DNA of 64,000 nt, taken from the NCBI GenBank assembly GCA_019359245.1, contig JAHHHR010000021.1, positions 1 to 64,000 on the forward strand. Reading direction: 5' to 3'. The DNA comes from Nostoc desertorum CM1-VF14. Lineage in GTDB: Bacteria; Cyanobacteriota; Cyanobacteriia; Cyanobacteriales; Nostocaceae. The translations under genes were made by a program, and so were the position numbers. The notes under the pieces are model-generated. The model worked only from the letters and a program-made list of their open reading frames with translations, was not told where the DNA came from and did not search any database. Below are positions 17,701 through 26,088 of this stretch, piece by piece (within the stretch, counting starts at the first letter, position 1; each line of letters begins with the position of its first letter).

Positions 17701-18645
17701 TTAGGACTCAATTAACACAAGTTTACGAACCTGAGAATTGTTTCCCTGAGAGCGGCGTGATGAGGCAGCAGTTAGCAAAAACTTCCAAGACTGAGGAGAA
17801 ATTATAGACGCATCTATCATTGAAAGAAAACTCTTGATATTTTTTTGCTTCAGTGCTACTAAAATCCAATGGAGTTTCAGGTAATTTTTTATATCCCGAA
17901 AATGAGGAATCTTTGAGCGATGTTGATTATCCACCAAAGCGTAAATTTTTTCCTTCATCAAAATATTTGTAGCTAACCGTCGAGACAAAGAAAACTTTTG
18001 ATTATAAGCACCTGGCCAGACAGTCCGGTAAGCAAGACACTGATTAAGGAAAATAGCATCGCCAAACTGGGCAATCCGAATCCACGAATCGATGTCATCA
18101 CAGTTAGCATCAAGTGTAGAGTCCCAACCACCAGTTTGTAGGAAAGCATCACGTCGGCAAGCTACTTGTGCAGGCGTGCCAAATGGTACAAGCTCTAAAA
18201 GCATACCGTAATGAATATCGGACTGTGGGACATAAAAAGCTAAACCGGGGCCAACTTGGGGGGTGCGACTGAGTTCAACTTCATTACTATCCACCTGAGC
18301 CGCGACACAAGAGCAGATTACAGCATCGGGACGAAGTGCGATCGCCTTAGCCATCTCTTCTATGCAGTTAGGCGCTAAATAGTCGTCATCATCTAAAAAC
18401 TTAATCCAGTCGCCGCTCGCTTTAGCAATTCCGGCATTTACCGTTGCTGCATGGCCCTGATTCACTTCGTTACGATGGTAAATAACTTTGTCCCCTAAAC
18501 TTTTGAGATAGGTTTGGGTGTCATCAGAAGAACAGTCATCGGCAACAACCACCTCGCACTCGATTGTTTGGTTACGAGCCGAGTCAATTGCTCTTTGCAG
18601 CAAATTCAAGCGATTATAGGTACTGATGACAACGCTAAATTTCAT
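17701..18645 (-). CDS. family 2 glycosyltransferase
   Basis: The 314-residue GT-A protein starts KFSVVISTYNRLNLLQRAI, typical of GT2. It has VVADDCSSDDT near residue 35 for nucleotide binding and a DDDD metal/sugar site (KFLDDDDYL) near residue 90. The final 60 residues are basic and less conserved. The enzyme should transfer a sugar from a nucleotide donor with inversion; the acceptor is unknown. The gene is divergent from rplS and probably separate from the GT4 gene. Confidence 0.88.
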   Translation of the reverse strand: MKFSVVISTYNRLNLLQRAIDSARNQTIECEVVVADDCSSDDTQTYLKSLGDKVIYHRNEVNQGHAATVNAGIAKASGDWIKFLDDDDYLAPNCIEEMAKAIALRPDAVICSCVAAQVDSNEVELSRTPQVGPGLAFYVPQSDIHYGMLLELVPFGTPAQVACRRDAFLQTGGWDSTLDANCDDIDSWIRIAQFGDAIFLNQCLAYRTVWPGAYNQKFSLSRRLATNILMKEKIYALVDNQHRSKIPHFRDIKNYLKLHWILVALKQKNIKSFLSMIDASIISPQSWKFLLTAASSRRSQGNNSQVRKLVLIES

Positions 18646-18800
18646 AAATATTTACCCCTGTGTTACAGCATTCTGCAATACAGCTTTATAGTTTAGGCTG
18701 TTGTATGAGTAAAATTATTAATCCTAACAAGTAGACTGAAATAGGATTATCGATTTATCATTGATGATCGTGAGATTTTTTTGAAGCAGACTGAAAGACT

Positions 18801-19163
18801 ATGAGCGCCCAAGAGATTATCCGCTCGATTGAAGCGGAACAGCTAAAATCGAATCTGCCCGACATTTATGTGGGCGACACCGTAAAAGTTGGAGTAAAAA
18901 TCAAGGAAGGCGAAAAGTACCGCGTACAACCCTACGAGGGAGTAGTGATTGCCAAACGCAATGGTGGCATCAACGAAACTATTACAGTTCGTAAGGTTTT
19001 TCAAGGTGTAGGCGTTGAGCGGGTGTTTCTGTTGCATTCTCCCCGGATTGACAGCATCAAGGTAATACGTCGTGGTAAGGTACGCCGTGCTAAACTGTAT
19101 TATCTCCGCGATCGCGTAGGTAAGGCAACCCGAATCAAGCAACGGTTTGACCGCCCTTTGTGA
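18801..19163 (+). CDS. rplS: 50S ribosomal protein L19
   Basis: This 120-residue protein is a full-length L19, located at the 30S-50S interface. Recognisable parts are IRSIEAEQ near the start, VGDTVKVGVKIKEG, YEGVVIAKRNGG and the conserved C-terminal GKVRRAKLYYLRDRVGKATRIK. It is followed by tRNA-Trp and the secE-nusG-ribosomal protein block, an arrangement seen in other cyanobacteria. Confidence 0.98.
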   Translation: MSAQEIIRSIEAEQLKSNLPDIYVGDTVKVGVKIKEGEKYRVQPYEGVVIAKRNGGINETITVRKVFQGVGVERVFLLHSPRIDSIKVIRRGKVRRAKLYYLRDRVGKATRIKQRFDRPL

Positions 19164-19315
19164 TCCGTCCTTCAAAAGTATGGGAAAAATTTCAAGCTTC
19201 AAGCGGCATCTGCCGCTGACTTGTTTCCCCAACGAAATTGAGGTATGATAAAAACCGGATATTGCGTTAAACTGAAATTTAGTTCAGCGCAATGACTGAA
19301 TCAAAAACAGCTTGT

Positions 19316-19388
19316 GCGCTCTTAGTTCAGTTGGTAGAACGCAGGTCTCCAAAACCTGATGTCGGGGGTTCAAGTCCTCCAGGGCGCG
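19316..19388 (+). tRNA. trnW: tRNA-Trp (anticodon CCA)
   Basis: All arms fold: acceptor GCGCTCT/AGGGCGC, D arm GTTC/GAAC, anticodon stem CAGGT/ACCTG around loop CTCCAAA giving CCA, T arm GGGGG/CCTCC with loop TTCAAGT, and discriminator G. The 3' CCA is not encoded. Placement just upstream of secE is common in bacteria. Confidence 0.97.
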
Positions 19389-19657
19389 CTCAAGAGCAAA
19401 AAACAAAGCCCGAAATAATTACGCAGCTGCTAATATAGCAGTTAGCGATAATAATTTCGGGTAAACTTATTGTGTTTGCAGTTGTTTTGCTTCCAGTAAG
19501 TGAAATAGAGTCGAAGTTGCAAACCTGGACGAACAAATTTTAGATTTTCAATTTTGAATTGATAAAAAATTTAAAGTTGAGTGCCTTTGCCTTAAAGCAT
19601 GGAGTAAATCTAAAATCCAAAATCCAAAATTGAGTTACAAATTGGGGATAAACGGTC

Positions 19658-19879
19658 ATGGCCAAAAAAAGTGAAGCAGAATTGCCAGAAACCACAAATG
19701 GGTTTAGCTTTGGCAACTTCATACAGGGAACCAAAGAAGAACTTGAAAAAGTAGTTTGGCCCAGTCGCAAACAGATAGTAAGCGAATCCGCCGCTGTCTT
19801 GTTAATGGTGGCACTCTCCGCATCTTTGATATACTTGGTCGATGGATTGTTTAGTTGGGCAGCAAAACAGGTGTTCTGA
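19658..19879 (+). CDS. secE: preprotein translocase subunit SecE
   Basis: This short (73 aa) cyanobacterial-type SecE has one C-terminal membrane helix (about residues 45-65). The conserved amphipathic stretch KEELEKVVWPSRKQ precedes it. SecE clamps SecY in the Sec translocon of plasma and thylakoid membranes. Its stop codon overlaps the nusG start (ATGA), so the two are translationally coupled. Confidence 0.97.
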   Translation: MAKKSEAELPETTNGFSFGNFIQGTKEELEKVVWPSRKQIVSESAAVLLMVALSASLIYLVDGLFSWAAKQVF

Positions 19880-20520
19880 TGACTTTTGCAACAGACGAAC
19901 CTCGCAACTCCACGTTTCAGTCGGAGGAAACAGGAGAAACGGCAGAAGCAGCGTCAAAAGAAGCACGCTGGTATGCGGTTCAAGTAGCTTCAGGCTGTGA
20001 AAAGCGTGTAAAGACGAACTTAGAGCAACGCATTCAAACTTTTGATGTAGCTGACAAAATTATCCAAGTAGAAATTCCGCAGACGCCAGCGGTGAAAATC
20101 CGCAAAGATGGTAGTCGCCAGCATACAGAAGAAAAAGTTTTTCCTGGTTATGTCCTGGTACGGATGATGATGGATGATGATACTTGGCAGGTGGTACGAA
20201 ACACCTCTCATGTAATTAACTTTGTCGGCTCAGAACAAAAACGTGGAAGCAGCAAGGGTCGCGGTCATGTCCACCCCATACCACTAAGTTCTTCAGAAGT
20301 CGAACGCATATTCAAACAAACTAGCGAACAAGAAGCTGTTGTCAAAATTGACATGGCTACTGGTGATAAGATAATGGTGCTTTCTGGTCCATTTAAAGAC
20401 TTTGAAGGTGAGGTGATTGAAGTCTCTCCAGAACGGAGTAAACTTAAAGCCTTGCTCTCAATTTTCGGTAGGGATACACCAGTAGAATTGGAATTTAATC
20501 AGGTAGAGAAACAGAGTTAA
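19879..20520 (+). CDS. nusG: transcription termination/antitermination factor NusG
   Basis: NusG binds RNA polymerase and links it to Rho or ribosomes. The 213-residue protein has an NGN domain (RWYAVQVASGCEKRV near residue 32, FPGYVLVRM near 85) and a C-terminal KOW domain (GDKIMVLSGPFKDFEGEVIE). An acidic ~28-residue N-terminal extension is normal for cyanobacteria. I place the start at ATG 19879, overlapping the secE stop, instead of an in-frame ATG 24 bases earlier inside secE. rplK follows after six bases. Confidence 0.97.
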   Translation: MTFATDEPRNSTFQSEETGETAEAASKEARWYAVQVASGCEKRVKTNLEQRIQTFDVADKIIQVEIPQTPAVKIRKDGSRQHTEEKVFPGYVLVRMMMDDDTWQVVRNTSHVINFVGSEQKRGSSKGRGHVHPIPLSSSEVERIFKQTSEQEAVVKIDMATGDKIMVLSGPFKDFEGEVIEVSPERSKLKALLSIFGRDTPVELEFNQVEKQS

Positions 20521-20526
20521 ATACAA

Positions 20527-20952
20527 ATGGCGAAGAAAGTAGTGGCGGTCATTAAACTGGCCCTGAATGCTGGAAAAGCCAACCCAGCACCGCCAGTGGG
20601 ACCCGCTTTGGGTCAACATGGCGTTAATATCATGATGTTCTGCAAAGAGTACAACGCCAAAACAGCAGACCAAGCTGGAATGGTGATACCTGTAGAAATT
20701 TCGGTTTTTGAAGACCGGAGTTTTACATTTGTACTCAAAACGCCACCAGCATCAGTGCTGATTCGGAAGGCAGCGAAAGTCGAAAAAGGCTCGAATGAAC
20801 CCAACAAAAAGAAGGTTGGGTCAATTAGCAAAGCACAATTGCAAGAAATAGCCCAAACCAAACTACCCGATCTTAATGCCAACGACATCGACGCAGCAAT
20901 GAAGATTGTGGCAGGAACGGCTAAGAATATGGGTATAACAGTCACCGATTAG
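20527..20952 (+). CDS. rplK: 50S ribosomal protein L11
   Basis: The 141-residue L11 has the N-terminal KLALNAGKANPAPPVGPALGQ signature and a C-terminal RNA-binding domain ending MGITV. It forms the GTPase-associated centre with 23S rRNA. It is six bases after nusG and so part of that operon. The spacer before rplA contains TCATTAGTCATTAGT-type repeats. Confidence 0.98.
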   Translation: MAKKVVAVIKLALNAGKANPAPPVGPALGQHGVNIMMFCKEYNAKTADQAGMVIPVEISVFEDRSFTFVLKTPPASVLIRKAAKVEKGSNEPNKKKVGSISKAQLQEIAQTKLPDLNANDIDAAMKIVAGTAKNMGITVTD

Positions 20953-21072
20953 TCATTGGTCATTAGTCATTAGTAAAAAACTAGCAAATGACAAACGGCA
21001 AATGAAAAAGGACTCATAACTAAAAATTATCGGGGGAGAGGCGAGGCTTCGGAATTACCCCAGGAGAAAAAA

Positions 21073-21786
21073 ATGGCAAAAATATCGCGTCGCTTGCAGG
21101 CGCTGCAAGCAAAGGTAGAAGATAAGGACTATCATCCTTTAGAGGCTTTAGCCCTTCTCAAAGACACAGCAACAGCTAAATTTACTGAAGCTGCCGAAGC
21201 GCATATCCGGCTGGGAATTGACCCCAAATATACAGACCAACAGTTGCGGACAACGGTAGCACTGCCCAAAGGTACAGGACAAATCGTCCGCGTGGCGGTG
21301 ATAGCCAGAGGCGAAAAGGTAAACGAAGCAAGCAACGCTGGTGCTGATATAGTCGGATCAGAAGAACTGATTGACGAAATCCAAAAAGGTAGAATGGATT
21401 TTGACAAGCTGATTGCCACACCCGATGTGATGCCACAGGTGGCAAAGCTGGGTAAATTGCTTGGACCGCGTGGTTTGATGCCATCGCCCAAGGGTGGAAC
21501 CGTAACATTTGATATCGGAAGTGCGATCGCAGAATTCAAAGCTGGTAAATTAGAATTCCGAGCTGACCGAACTGGCATTGTCCATGTTATGTTTGGTAAG
21601 GCAACATTCTCGCCTGAAGATTTGTTAGTCAACCTGAAGGCATTGCAGGAGACGATTGACCGTAACCGTCCTTCAGGAGCTAAAGGTCGTTATTGGCGCA
21701 CATTTTATGTGTCAGCCACAATGGGGCCATCGATTAAAATTGATGTTACTGCCCTACGAGATTTAAAACTGAGCGAAGTAGCGTAA
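21073..21786 (+). CDS. rplA: 50S ribosomal protein L1
   Basis: The 237-residue L1 forms the mobile stalk near the E site. The signature LGPRGLMPSPKGGTV is near residues 134-148, and the two-domain layout is normal. In many bacteria L1 represses its own operon by binding mRNA. AGGAG precedes the ATG. It is separated from rplK by 120 bases of repeat DNA. Confidence 0.98.
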   Translation: MAKISRRLQALQAKVEDKDYHPLEALALLKDTATAKFTEAAEAHIRLGIDPKYTDQQLRTTVALPKGTGQIVRVAVIARGEKVNEASNAGADIVGSEELIDEIQKGRMDFDKLIATPDVMPQVAKLGKLLGPRGLMPSPKGGTVTFDIGSAIAEFKAGKLEFRADRTGIVHVMFGKATFSPEDLLVNLKALQETIDRNRPSGAKGRYWRTFYVSATMGPSIKIDVTALRDLKLSEVA

Positions 21787-22100
21787 AAGGAAGTAGGGAA
21801 TAGGGAGTAGAGAATAGAGAATAAAAGAATTCTCTCACTCAGCACTCTCGAGTCCCCACTACCCCTGAACAATTAAATAGGCAAAGCCGGAGACAGCAGG
21901 TGCTAATAGCTTAAATATCCTGCCGAGGTTAAAACTCTAATTGTCAGAATTATCACCCATAAAAGTGTGATAACTATGGCGTCAAGAGTCTTACTACTCA
22001 ACCCCGGCTAAATTAGCTGGGGTTTGTTGTTTGGGTTCAGGTTTAGAAGAAACGTACAAGTAGGGCACTTCCCGGATTATTTTAAGGAGGTGAGACTGGA
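21787..22100 (+). promoter_or_regulatory. probable L10 (rplJ) leader region
   Basis: This 314-base gap precedes rplJ. From about 21885 to 22024 it has stacked complementary segments (GCCGGAGACAGCAGGTGCTAATAG, AAGTGTGATAACTAT) and ends in a GC hairpin, AACCCCGGCT/AGCTGGGGTT at 22000-22024, before AAGGAGGTGA at rplJ. Position and shape match the ribosomal protein L10 leader, where the L10-L12 complex binds to repress translation. This is an assignment by context and visible pairing, not a covariance search. The first 60 bases contain GGGAATAGGGAGTAG repeats. Confidence 0.65.
22000..22024 (+). terminator. hairpin in the rplJ leader, attenuator-like
   Basis: A 10-bp stem with one G-U pair is followed by TTGTTGTTTGG. 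It may be an attenuator or a structural stem of the L10 leader. Confidence 0.5.
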
Positions 22101-22712
22101 ATGGGTAGAACACTAGAAAATAAACAAGAGATAGTAGCTGACCTCAAAGAAACTTTGAGTGAGTCAACTCTAGCACTGGTAATAGAGTATCAAGGACTAA
22201 CAGTTTCTGAAATCACAGACTTACGGCGGCGGCTGCGTCCCAGTGGCACTGTTTGTAAGGTGACAAAGAACACCCTGATGGGCATTGCCATTAAAGATGA
22301 TGAAAAATGGGAGCCTTTGTCAGAACTACTAAAAGGTTCTTCAGCCTTTTTGCTGGTTAAAGATGATTTTTCATCTGCAATTAAGGCTTACCAAGACTTT
22401 CAAAAAGCCACCAAGAAGACAGAACTTCGTGGCGGTGTCATGGAAGGCCGTCTACTCAAAGAACCGGATGTCAAAGCTCTGGGAGACTTGCCATCTAAGG
22501 AACAACTCATTGCACAAATCGCTGGAGCTATCAACGCCTTGGCTACCAAGATTGCTGTGGGTATCAACGAAGTTCCTGGTTCACTGGCTCGTGCTTTGCA
22601 GGCTGTATCTGACCAAGAGCAAAGTGGTGGTAGCACCGAAACCGCTGCTCAAGATAGCAGTACTGAAGCCGCTACTGAAGCTGATAGTAGCACCGAAACT
22701 GCTGCTGAATAG
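22101..22712 (+). CDS. rplJ: 50S ribosomal protein L10
   Basis: L10 anchors the L7/L12 stalk. Residues 1-170 are ordinary L10 (MGRTLENKQEIVADL, LRPSGTVCKVTKNTLM). After a SDQEQSGG boundary, the last 25-30 residues form a low-complexity acidic tail of STE/TAA/DSS repeats. The total of 203 residues is longer than most L10s (about 165-180). The ribosome-binding site AAGGAGGTGA is very strong. rplL follows after a 92-base spacer with heptamer repeats. Confidence 0.97.
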   Translation: MGRTLENKQEIVADLKETLSESTLALVIEYQGLTVSEITDLRRRLRPSGTVCKVTKNTLMGIAIKDDEKWEPLSELLKGSSAFLLVKDDFSSAIKAYQDFQKATKKTELRGGVMEGRLLKEPDVKALGDLPSKEQLIAQIAGAINALATKIAVGINEVPGSLARALQAVSDQEQSGGSTETAAQDSSTEAATEADSSTETAAE

Positions 22713-22750
22713 ACTTCATGGTTCATCAGTTAAAGTCAAAAGTCTATAGT

Positions 22751-22775
22751 TAATGACTAATGACTAATGACTAAT
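22751..22775. repeat. TAATGAC heptamer repeat between rplJ and rplL
   Basis: Three exact TAATGAC units plus TAAT sit inside a ribosomal protein operon. This is the same family as the inverted arms at 1557-1719 and the repeat after rplK. Confidence 0.85.
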
Positions 22776-22804
22776 AAATAATCAAAATTACAGGAGTTAT
22801 ATCA

Positions 22805-23200
22805 ATGTCTGCTGCAACCGATCAAATTTTAGAACAACTAAAAACCCTTTCTTTGTTGGAAGCTTCTGAGTTAGTCAAGCAAATTGAAGAAGCTTTTGGC
22901 GTGAGTGCTGCTGCACCCGTTGGCGGCATGATGATGATGCCTGGCGCTGGTGGTGGTGCTGCTGCGCCTGAGGAAGCTGTTGAGCAAACCGAGTTTGAAG
23001 TGATTCTCGAATCAGTTCCAGCTGATAAAAAGATTGCCGTGCTGAAGATTGTCCGGGAATTGACCGGTTTGGGTCTGAAAGAAGCGAAAGACATGGTAGA
23101 AGCTGCGCCTAAAGCTGTTAAAGAAGGTATTGCTAAGGATGCTGCTGAAGATGCTAAGAAGCGCATCGAAGAAGCTGGCGGTAAAGTGACTATTAAGTAG
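22805..23200 (+). CDS. rplL: 50S ribosomal protein L7/L12
   Basis: This 131-residue stalk protein has an N-terminal dimerisation helix pair, an Ala/Gly/Met-rich hinge (residues 36-56) and the conserved C-terminal domain (VPADKKIAVLKIVRELTGLGLKEAK region) that recruits translation GTPases. AGGAG precedes the ATG. A terminator follows at 23230. Confidence 0.98.
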   Translation: MSAATDQILEQLKTLSLLEASELVKQIEEAFGVSAAAPVGGMMMMPGAGGGAAAPEEAVEQTEFEVILESVPADKKIAVLKIVRELTGLGLKEAKDMVEAAPKAVKEGIAKDAAEDAKKRIEEAGGKVTIK

Positions 23201-23229
23201 TCACAATTACTATTACCAGTTTTTTATTA

Positions 23230-23256
23230 AGGAGCCTAACTTAGGCTCCTTTTTTT
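23230..23256 (+). terminator. Rho-independent terminator of the rplJL operon
   Basis: AGGAGCCTA/TAGGCTCCT form a stem around ACT, followed by seven T. It lies 30 bases after rplL. Confidence 0.95.
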
Positions 23257-23355
23257 CGGATTTTTCTTCAATGTTAACTGCATACCATTTCCCCAATACC
23301 CGCCAAAATCTCCGCATTCTCCGCATCTAGTGAGGCGATCGTAGCTACTATATTT

Positions 23356-23595
23356 CTATACCTGTTCATAAGCAGCAATAAAATCATCCCGTGATATACC
23401 CGATTGAGTGCAGATACTTCTGAAGGTAGAACCTTTGATAAGTTTATGATTTGACAAAGTTAAAGGAGTAGTTGTACCATCAGGATTTTGTCTAATCATA
23501 GAAATATGCTCTTTTTCTCTAACTATTGAAAATCCAAAATCCTCAAGCACTTTAATTACTTTTGATTTAGGAGCATCAACAGGAAACTTTGCCAT
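23356..23595 (-). CDS. hicA: HicA-family mRNA interferase toxin
   Basis: The 79-residue protein matches the HicA fold: KVIKVLEDFGFSIVREKEHISMIR near residues 13-36 contains the conserved Gly-Phe and the catalytic-type His in the EKEH context, followed by NHKLIKGSTFRSICTQSGIS. HicA cleaves mRNA independently of the ribosome. It is the downstream gene of the pair, overlapping its antitoxin by one base. Confidence 0.85.
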   Translation of the reverse strand: MAKFPVDAPKSKVIKVLEDFGFSIVREKEHISMIRQNPDGTTTPLTLSNHKLIKGSTFRSICTQSGISRDDFIAAYEQV

Positions 23596-23813
23596 TAGAT
23601 GCTTGCCTCTGCAACAAAAGCTTCGAGTATTAAGGATTCAGATTCTAGTACCGATTCTCCAAAAGTTTCGACATGAAACAAAATGGCCGAGCGCACATCA
23701 TTTAGAGCTTCTTCATAAGTGTCACCTTCACCAATTACAATCCCTTGAATACCTAAAGGATAAGCAACATATCCATCAGCGTGCTTTTCCACAATGATTT
23801 TGATATTTTTCAC
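23595..23813 (-). CDS. hicB: HicB-family antitoxin
   Basis: The 72-residue protein has the partial RNase H-like HicB fold: IIVEKHADGYVAYPLGIQG, EGDTYEEALNDVRSAI. This short form lacks a visible C-terminal DNA-binding domain, so operon autoregulation may be weak or need another factor. Order antitoxin-then-toxin is reversed compared with E. coli hicAB but common elsewhere. Confidence 0.82.
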   Translation of the reverse strand: MKNIKIIVEKHADGYVAYPLGIQGIVIGEGDTYEEALNDVRSAILFHVETFGESVLESESLILEAFVAEASI

Positions 23814-24022
23814 ACTTACTTCTTTTCAATTAATTTGACATCCAAAAGACAGCTAAAGCATTCTGTTCTGCCCATTAAATAGTTATTGTCCAAATGGTGT
23901 ACATTAAAGAATTGTTGTCCAGTTTAAAGAGCTAGCTGTCATTGCCTCAAATCCTTTCTCCAATAGGTTTGAGAGGCGGGCATTAATTCTTTAAAAGTGA
24001 CAATAATTATTTAATGTACAAA

Positions 24023-24095
24023 TGGAGAATAACGGATTTGAACCGATGGCCTCTGCGGTGCGATCGCAGCGCTCTACCAACTGAGCTAATTCCCC
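24023..24095 (-). tRNA. trnA: tRNA-Ala (anticodon CGC)
   Basis: The minus strand folds into acceptor GGGGAAT/ATTCTCC with the G3-U70 pair that marks tRNA-Ala, D arm GCTC/GAGC, anticodon stem CTGCG/CGCAG around loop ATCGCAC giving CGC, T loop TTCAAAT and discriminator A. The T stem ATCGG/CCGTT has one T-T mismatch (50-64). The anticodon arm contains the HIP1 octamer GCGATCGC at 24060-24067. The 3' CCA is not encoded. Confidence 0.93.
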
Positions 24096-24161
24096 TTAAT
24101 CAGTACTAAAGTCAAGAGTAATATTACTCATTAACTTCATACACTATCACCATAGAGTATT

Positions 24162-24890
24162 TTAACATTCACTTGCCGATGGCTGAGGCTCTTTTTGAGA
24201 ATAAATCTTCTGCACACGTTCCAGTTCCAAATCACTGAGATAATCAACAGTCCAGTTACAGCAGCGCTGGAGCATATGGAATGGGTAAGTATTCGCTACA
24301 CCAACAACTTGCATTTGCGATCGCTTCGCTGCTGCAATCCCTGCTGGTGTATCTTCAATGGCCAGACATTCGTGTGGTTGAAGATTCAGTTCAGGATATT
24401 CTTGATTCAGACGTTTCACCGCGAGTAAATAACCATCGGGTTCTGGTTTACTAGTGGTGATGTCATCACCAGCAACAATAATTTTAAAGTGTTGGGCTAG
24501 TTGGGCGCGATCAAGTACCAATTCTATTTCTTTACGAATAGCGCCACTGACTAAACCTAGTTTCAGATTCCGCGATCGCACCTGATATATTAAGTCTTCG
24601 ACACCTGGATATAAAGGCAGTTTCTCTATTTTTCCTAGTTCCACCACATAGGCTTCTGCTTTGCGGTACAGCAACTGAGTTAAATAGTTTTCATCGCCTA
24701 CTCTACCACGATTAGCGAGTAGTTGCTGAAAACAAGCGCGGTCAGTGCGTCCTAAAGAAGCTTGACGCTCACTCACCTTTTGGGGTTGGAGATTTTCTTG
24801 AATGAGAATCTCATCTATCAGTTGCAGGTGGATTGGCTCATCGTTAATGATGACACCATTAAAATCAAAGAGAACTGCCTTTAAACTCAT
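24162..24890 (-). CDS. HAD-superfamily hydrolase (phosphatase/phosphomutase-like)
   Basis: The 242-residue protein resembles the beta-phosphoglucomutase/CbbY branch of HAD enzymes. Motif I is LFDFNGVI (Asp9 nucleophile), motif II is LVSGA near 113, Lys/motif III is in TSKPEPDGYLLA and motif IV is AIEDTPAGIAAA. The usual second Asp of motif I (DxD) is Asn11, seen in some cyanobacterial members and likely to affect the acid-base step. The gene overlaps the methyltransferase upstream by four bases (ATGA), implying coupled translation. Confidence 0.82.
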   Translation of the reverse strand: MSLKAVLFDFNGVIINDEPIHLQLIDEILIQENLQPQKVSERQASLGRTDRACFQQLLANRGRVGDENYLTQLLYRKAEAYVVELGKIEKLPLYPGVEDLIYQVRSRNLKLGLVSGAIRKEIELVLDRAQLAQHFKIIVAGDDITTSKPEPDGYLLAVKRLNQEYPELNLQPHECLAIEDTPAGIAAAKRSQMQVVGVANTYPFHMLQRCCNWTVDYLSDLELERVQKIYSQKEPQPSASEC

Positions 24891-25771
24891 GCCATTATGC
24901 CAAACGCTGGAGATCCAAGTTCCTCCAAATTATTATCTATTGATGTGGCAGTATACTGACGGACATTTTCAGTTATGATCGGTTTAACGCCGCTAGTGAT
25001 CTGATTTATCCACCATACGTCCTGCGATCGCACAGCTTCAAATCCGGCTGCGCCCATATTCGCGTCCACGCTACCAGCAGCATACTCACGAATATATGGC
25101 TCTTCAAAAACATCATTAAGCCATTCTAACTGACGGAGAGTCTTTTGATTTCCATCTAAAATTAATACTTGCCCTCCAGTTACCAACAACCTAAAGCTTT
25201 CCCGCAAAATTGCTAGAGACACCTCATTTGGTGTTTCGTGGAATAGCAAAGAAGCTGTAACCAAGTCAAATGTTGCGTCACCCAAACCAGTTTTTTCAGC
25301 ATTCCCATGTCGCCAGACTATATCTAAACCAGCCTTTTTAGCTTTATCTTCTGCCCTTACCAGCATATAGGGTGATAAGTCTAAACCAATAACTTCCGCT
25401 TGGGGGAAAGCCTGCTTTAACATTAAAGTAGTGGAACCAGTGCCGCAACCTAAGTCAAGTATGCGTCGTGGTTTTACCTTGACGGCATCAACTAAAGCCT
25501 GACGGACAATAATTTCATTCGGTGGCACAACATATTGGGTAATCGGATCGTAAGTAACTGCTGCACCGTAAGTCAGATATCCCCCTGTAATCCCGTGAAA
25601 ATTTTGGCTGCTGTAGTACGAGGGAATTATGACATCATCTCGTCGGAAGCGATCGCACTCTTCCTCCCAGTTAATACTATCAGCGTAACGCTGTAATCCA
25701 TCTTCATCAATCAAAAGACGCACTACAGGGGATAAAAAACGTTCCCAGATTGTATCTTGACGCACTGCCAT
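24887..25771 (-). CDS. class I SAM-dependent methyltransferase
   Basis: The 294-residue protein has the SAM site ILDLGCGTGSTT near residue 97, EVIGLDLSPYML as motif Post-I and GNAEKTGLGDATFDLV as motif II-III. The 90-residue N-terminal part, rich in Tyr and Asp, is probably the substrate region. Members of this group methylate small molecules or quinones; no substrate can be named. It heads a two-gene unit with the HAD hydrolase. Confidence 0.85.
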   Translation of the reverse strand: MAVRQDTIWERFLSPVVRLLIDEDGLQRYADSINWEEECDRFRRDDVIIPSYYSSQNFHGITGGYLTYGAAVTYDPITQYVVPPNEIIVRQALVDAVKVKPRRILDLGCGTGSTTLMLKQAFPQAEVIGLDLSPYMLVRAEDKAKKAGLDIVWRHGNAEKTGLGDATFDLVTASLLFHETPNEVSLAILRESFRLLVTGGQVLILDGNQKTLRQLEWLNDVFEEPYIREYAAGSVDANMGAAGFEAVRSQDVWWINQITSGVKPIITENVRQYTATSIDNNLEELGSPAFGIMA

Positions 25772-26088
25772 ATTGTGTCAGAACTTTAAGGGTTATTTAA
25801 GCAGAGTAATTTCCTTTACAAATTTTAATATATTTGGAAAACATCTGCTTTCCCTCTGCGGTATGGGCTTGACTTTTGTAACTCACTTGGTTACATTTGT
25901 AGTATAAATGTGTTACTCCCTAAGATTAGTTGTTCAGCTTTACGGAAACTGAGCGAGTCAAATGAAAGACAATACAACATTAAATTGCTACAACTAACGA
26001 GGTAATGGGTTATAAGTCACACTGATAATTGTCAGTGCCATATACTCAATACAAAATCTAAAATTTAAAATCCAAAATACAAAAAATT

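Noticed and set aside
19855..19878. Upstream ATG start for NusG inside secE
   Set aside because: The ATGA overlap with the secE stop gives the normal cyanobacterial NusG N-terminus.
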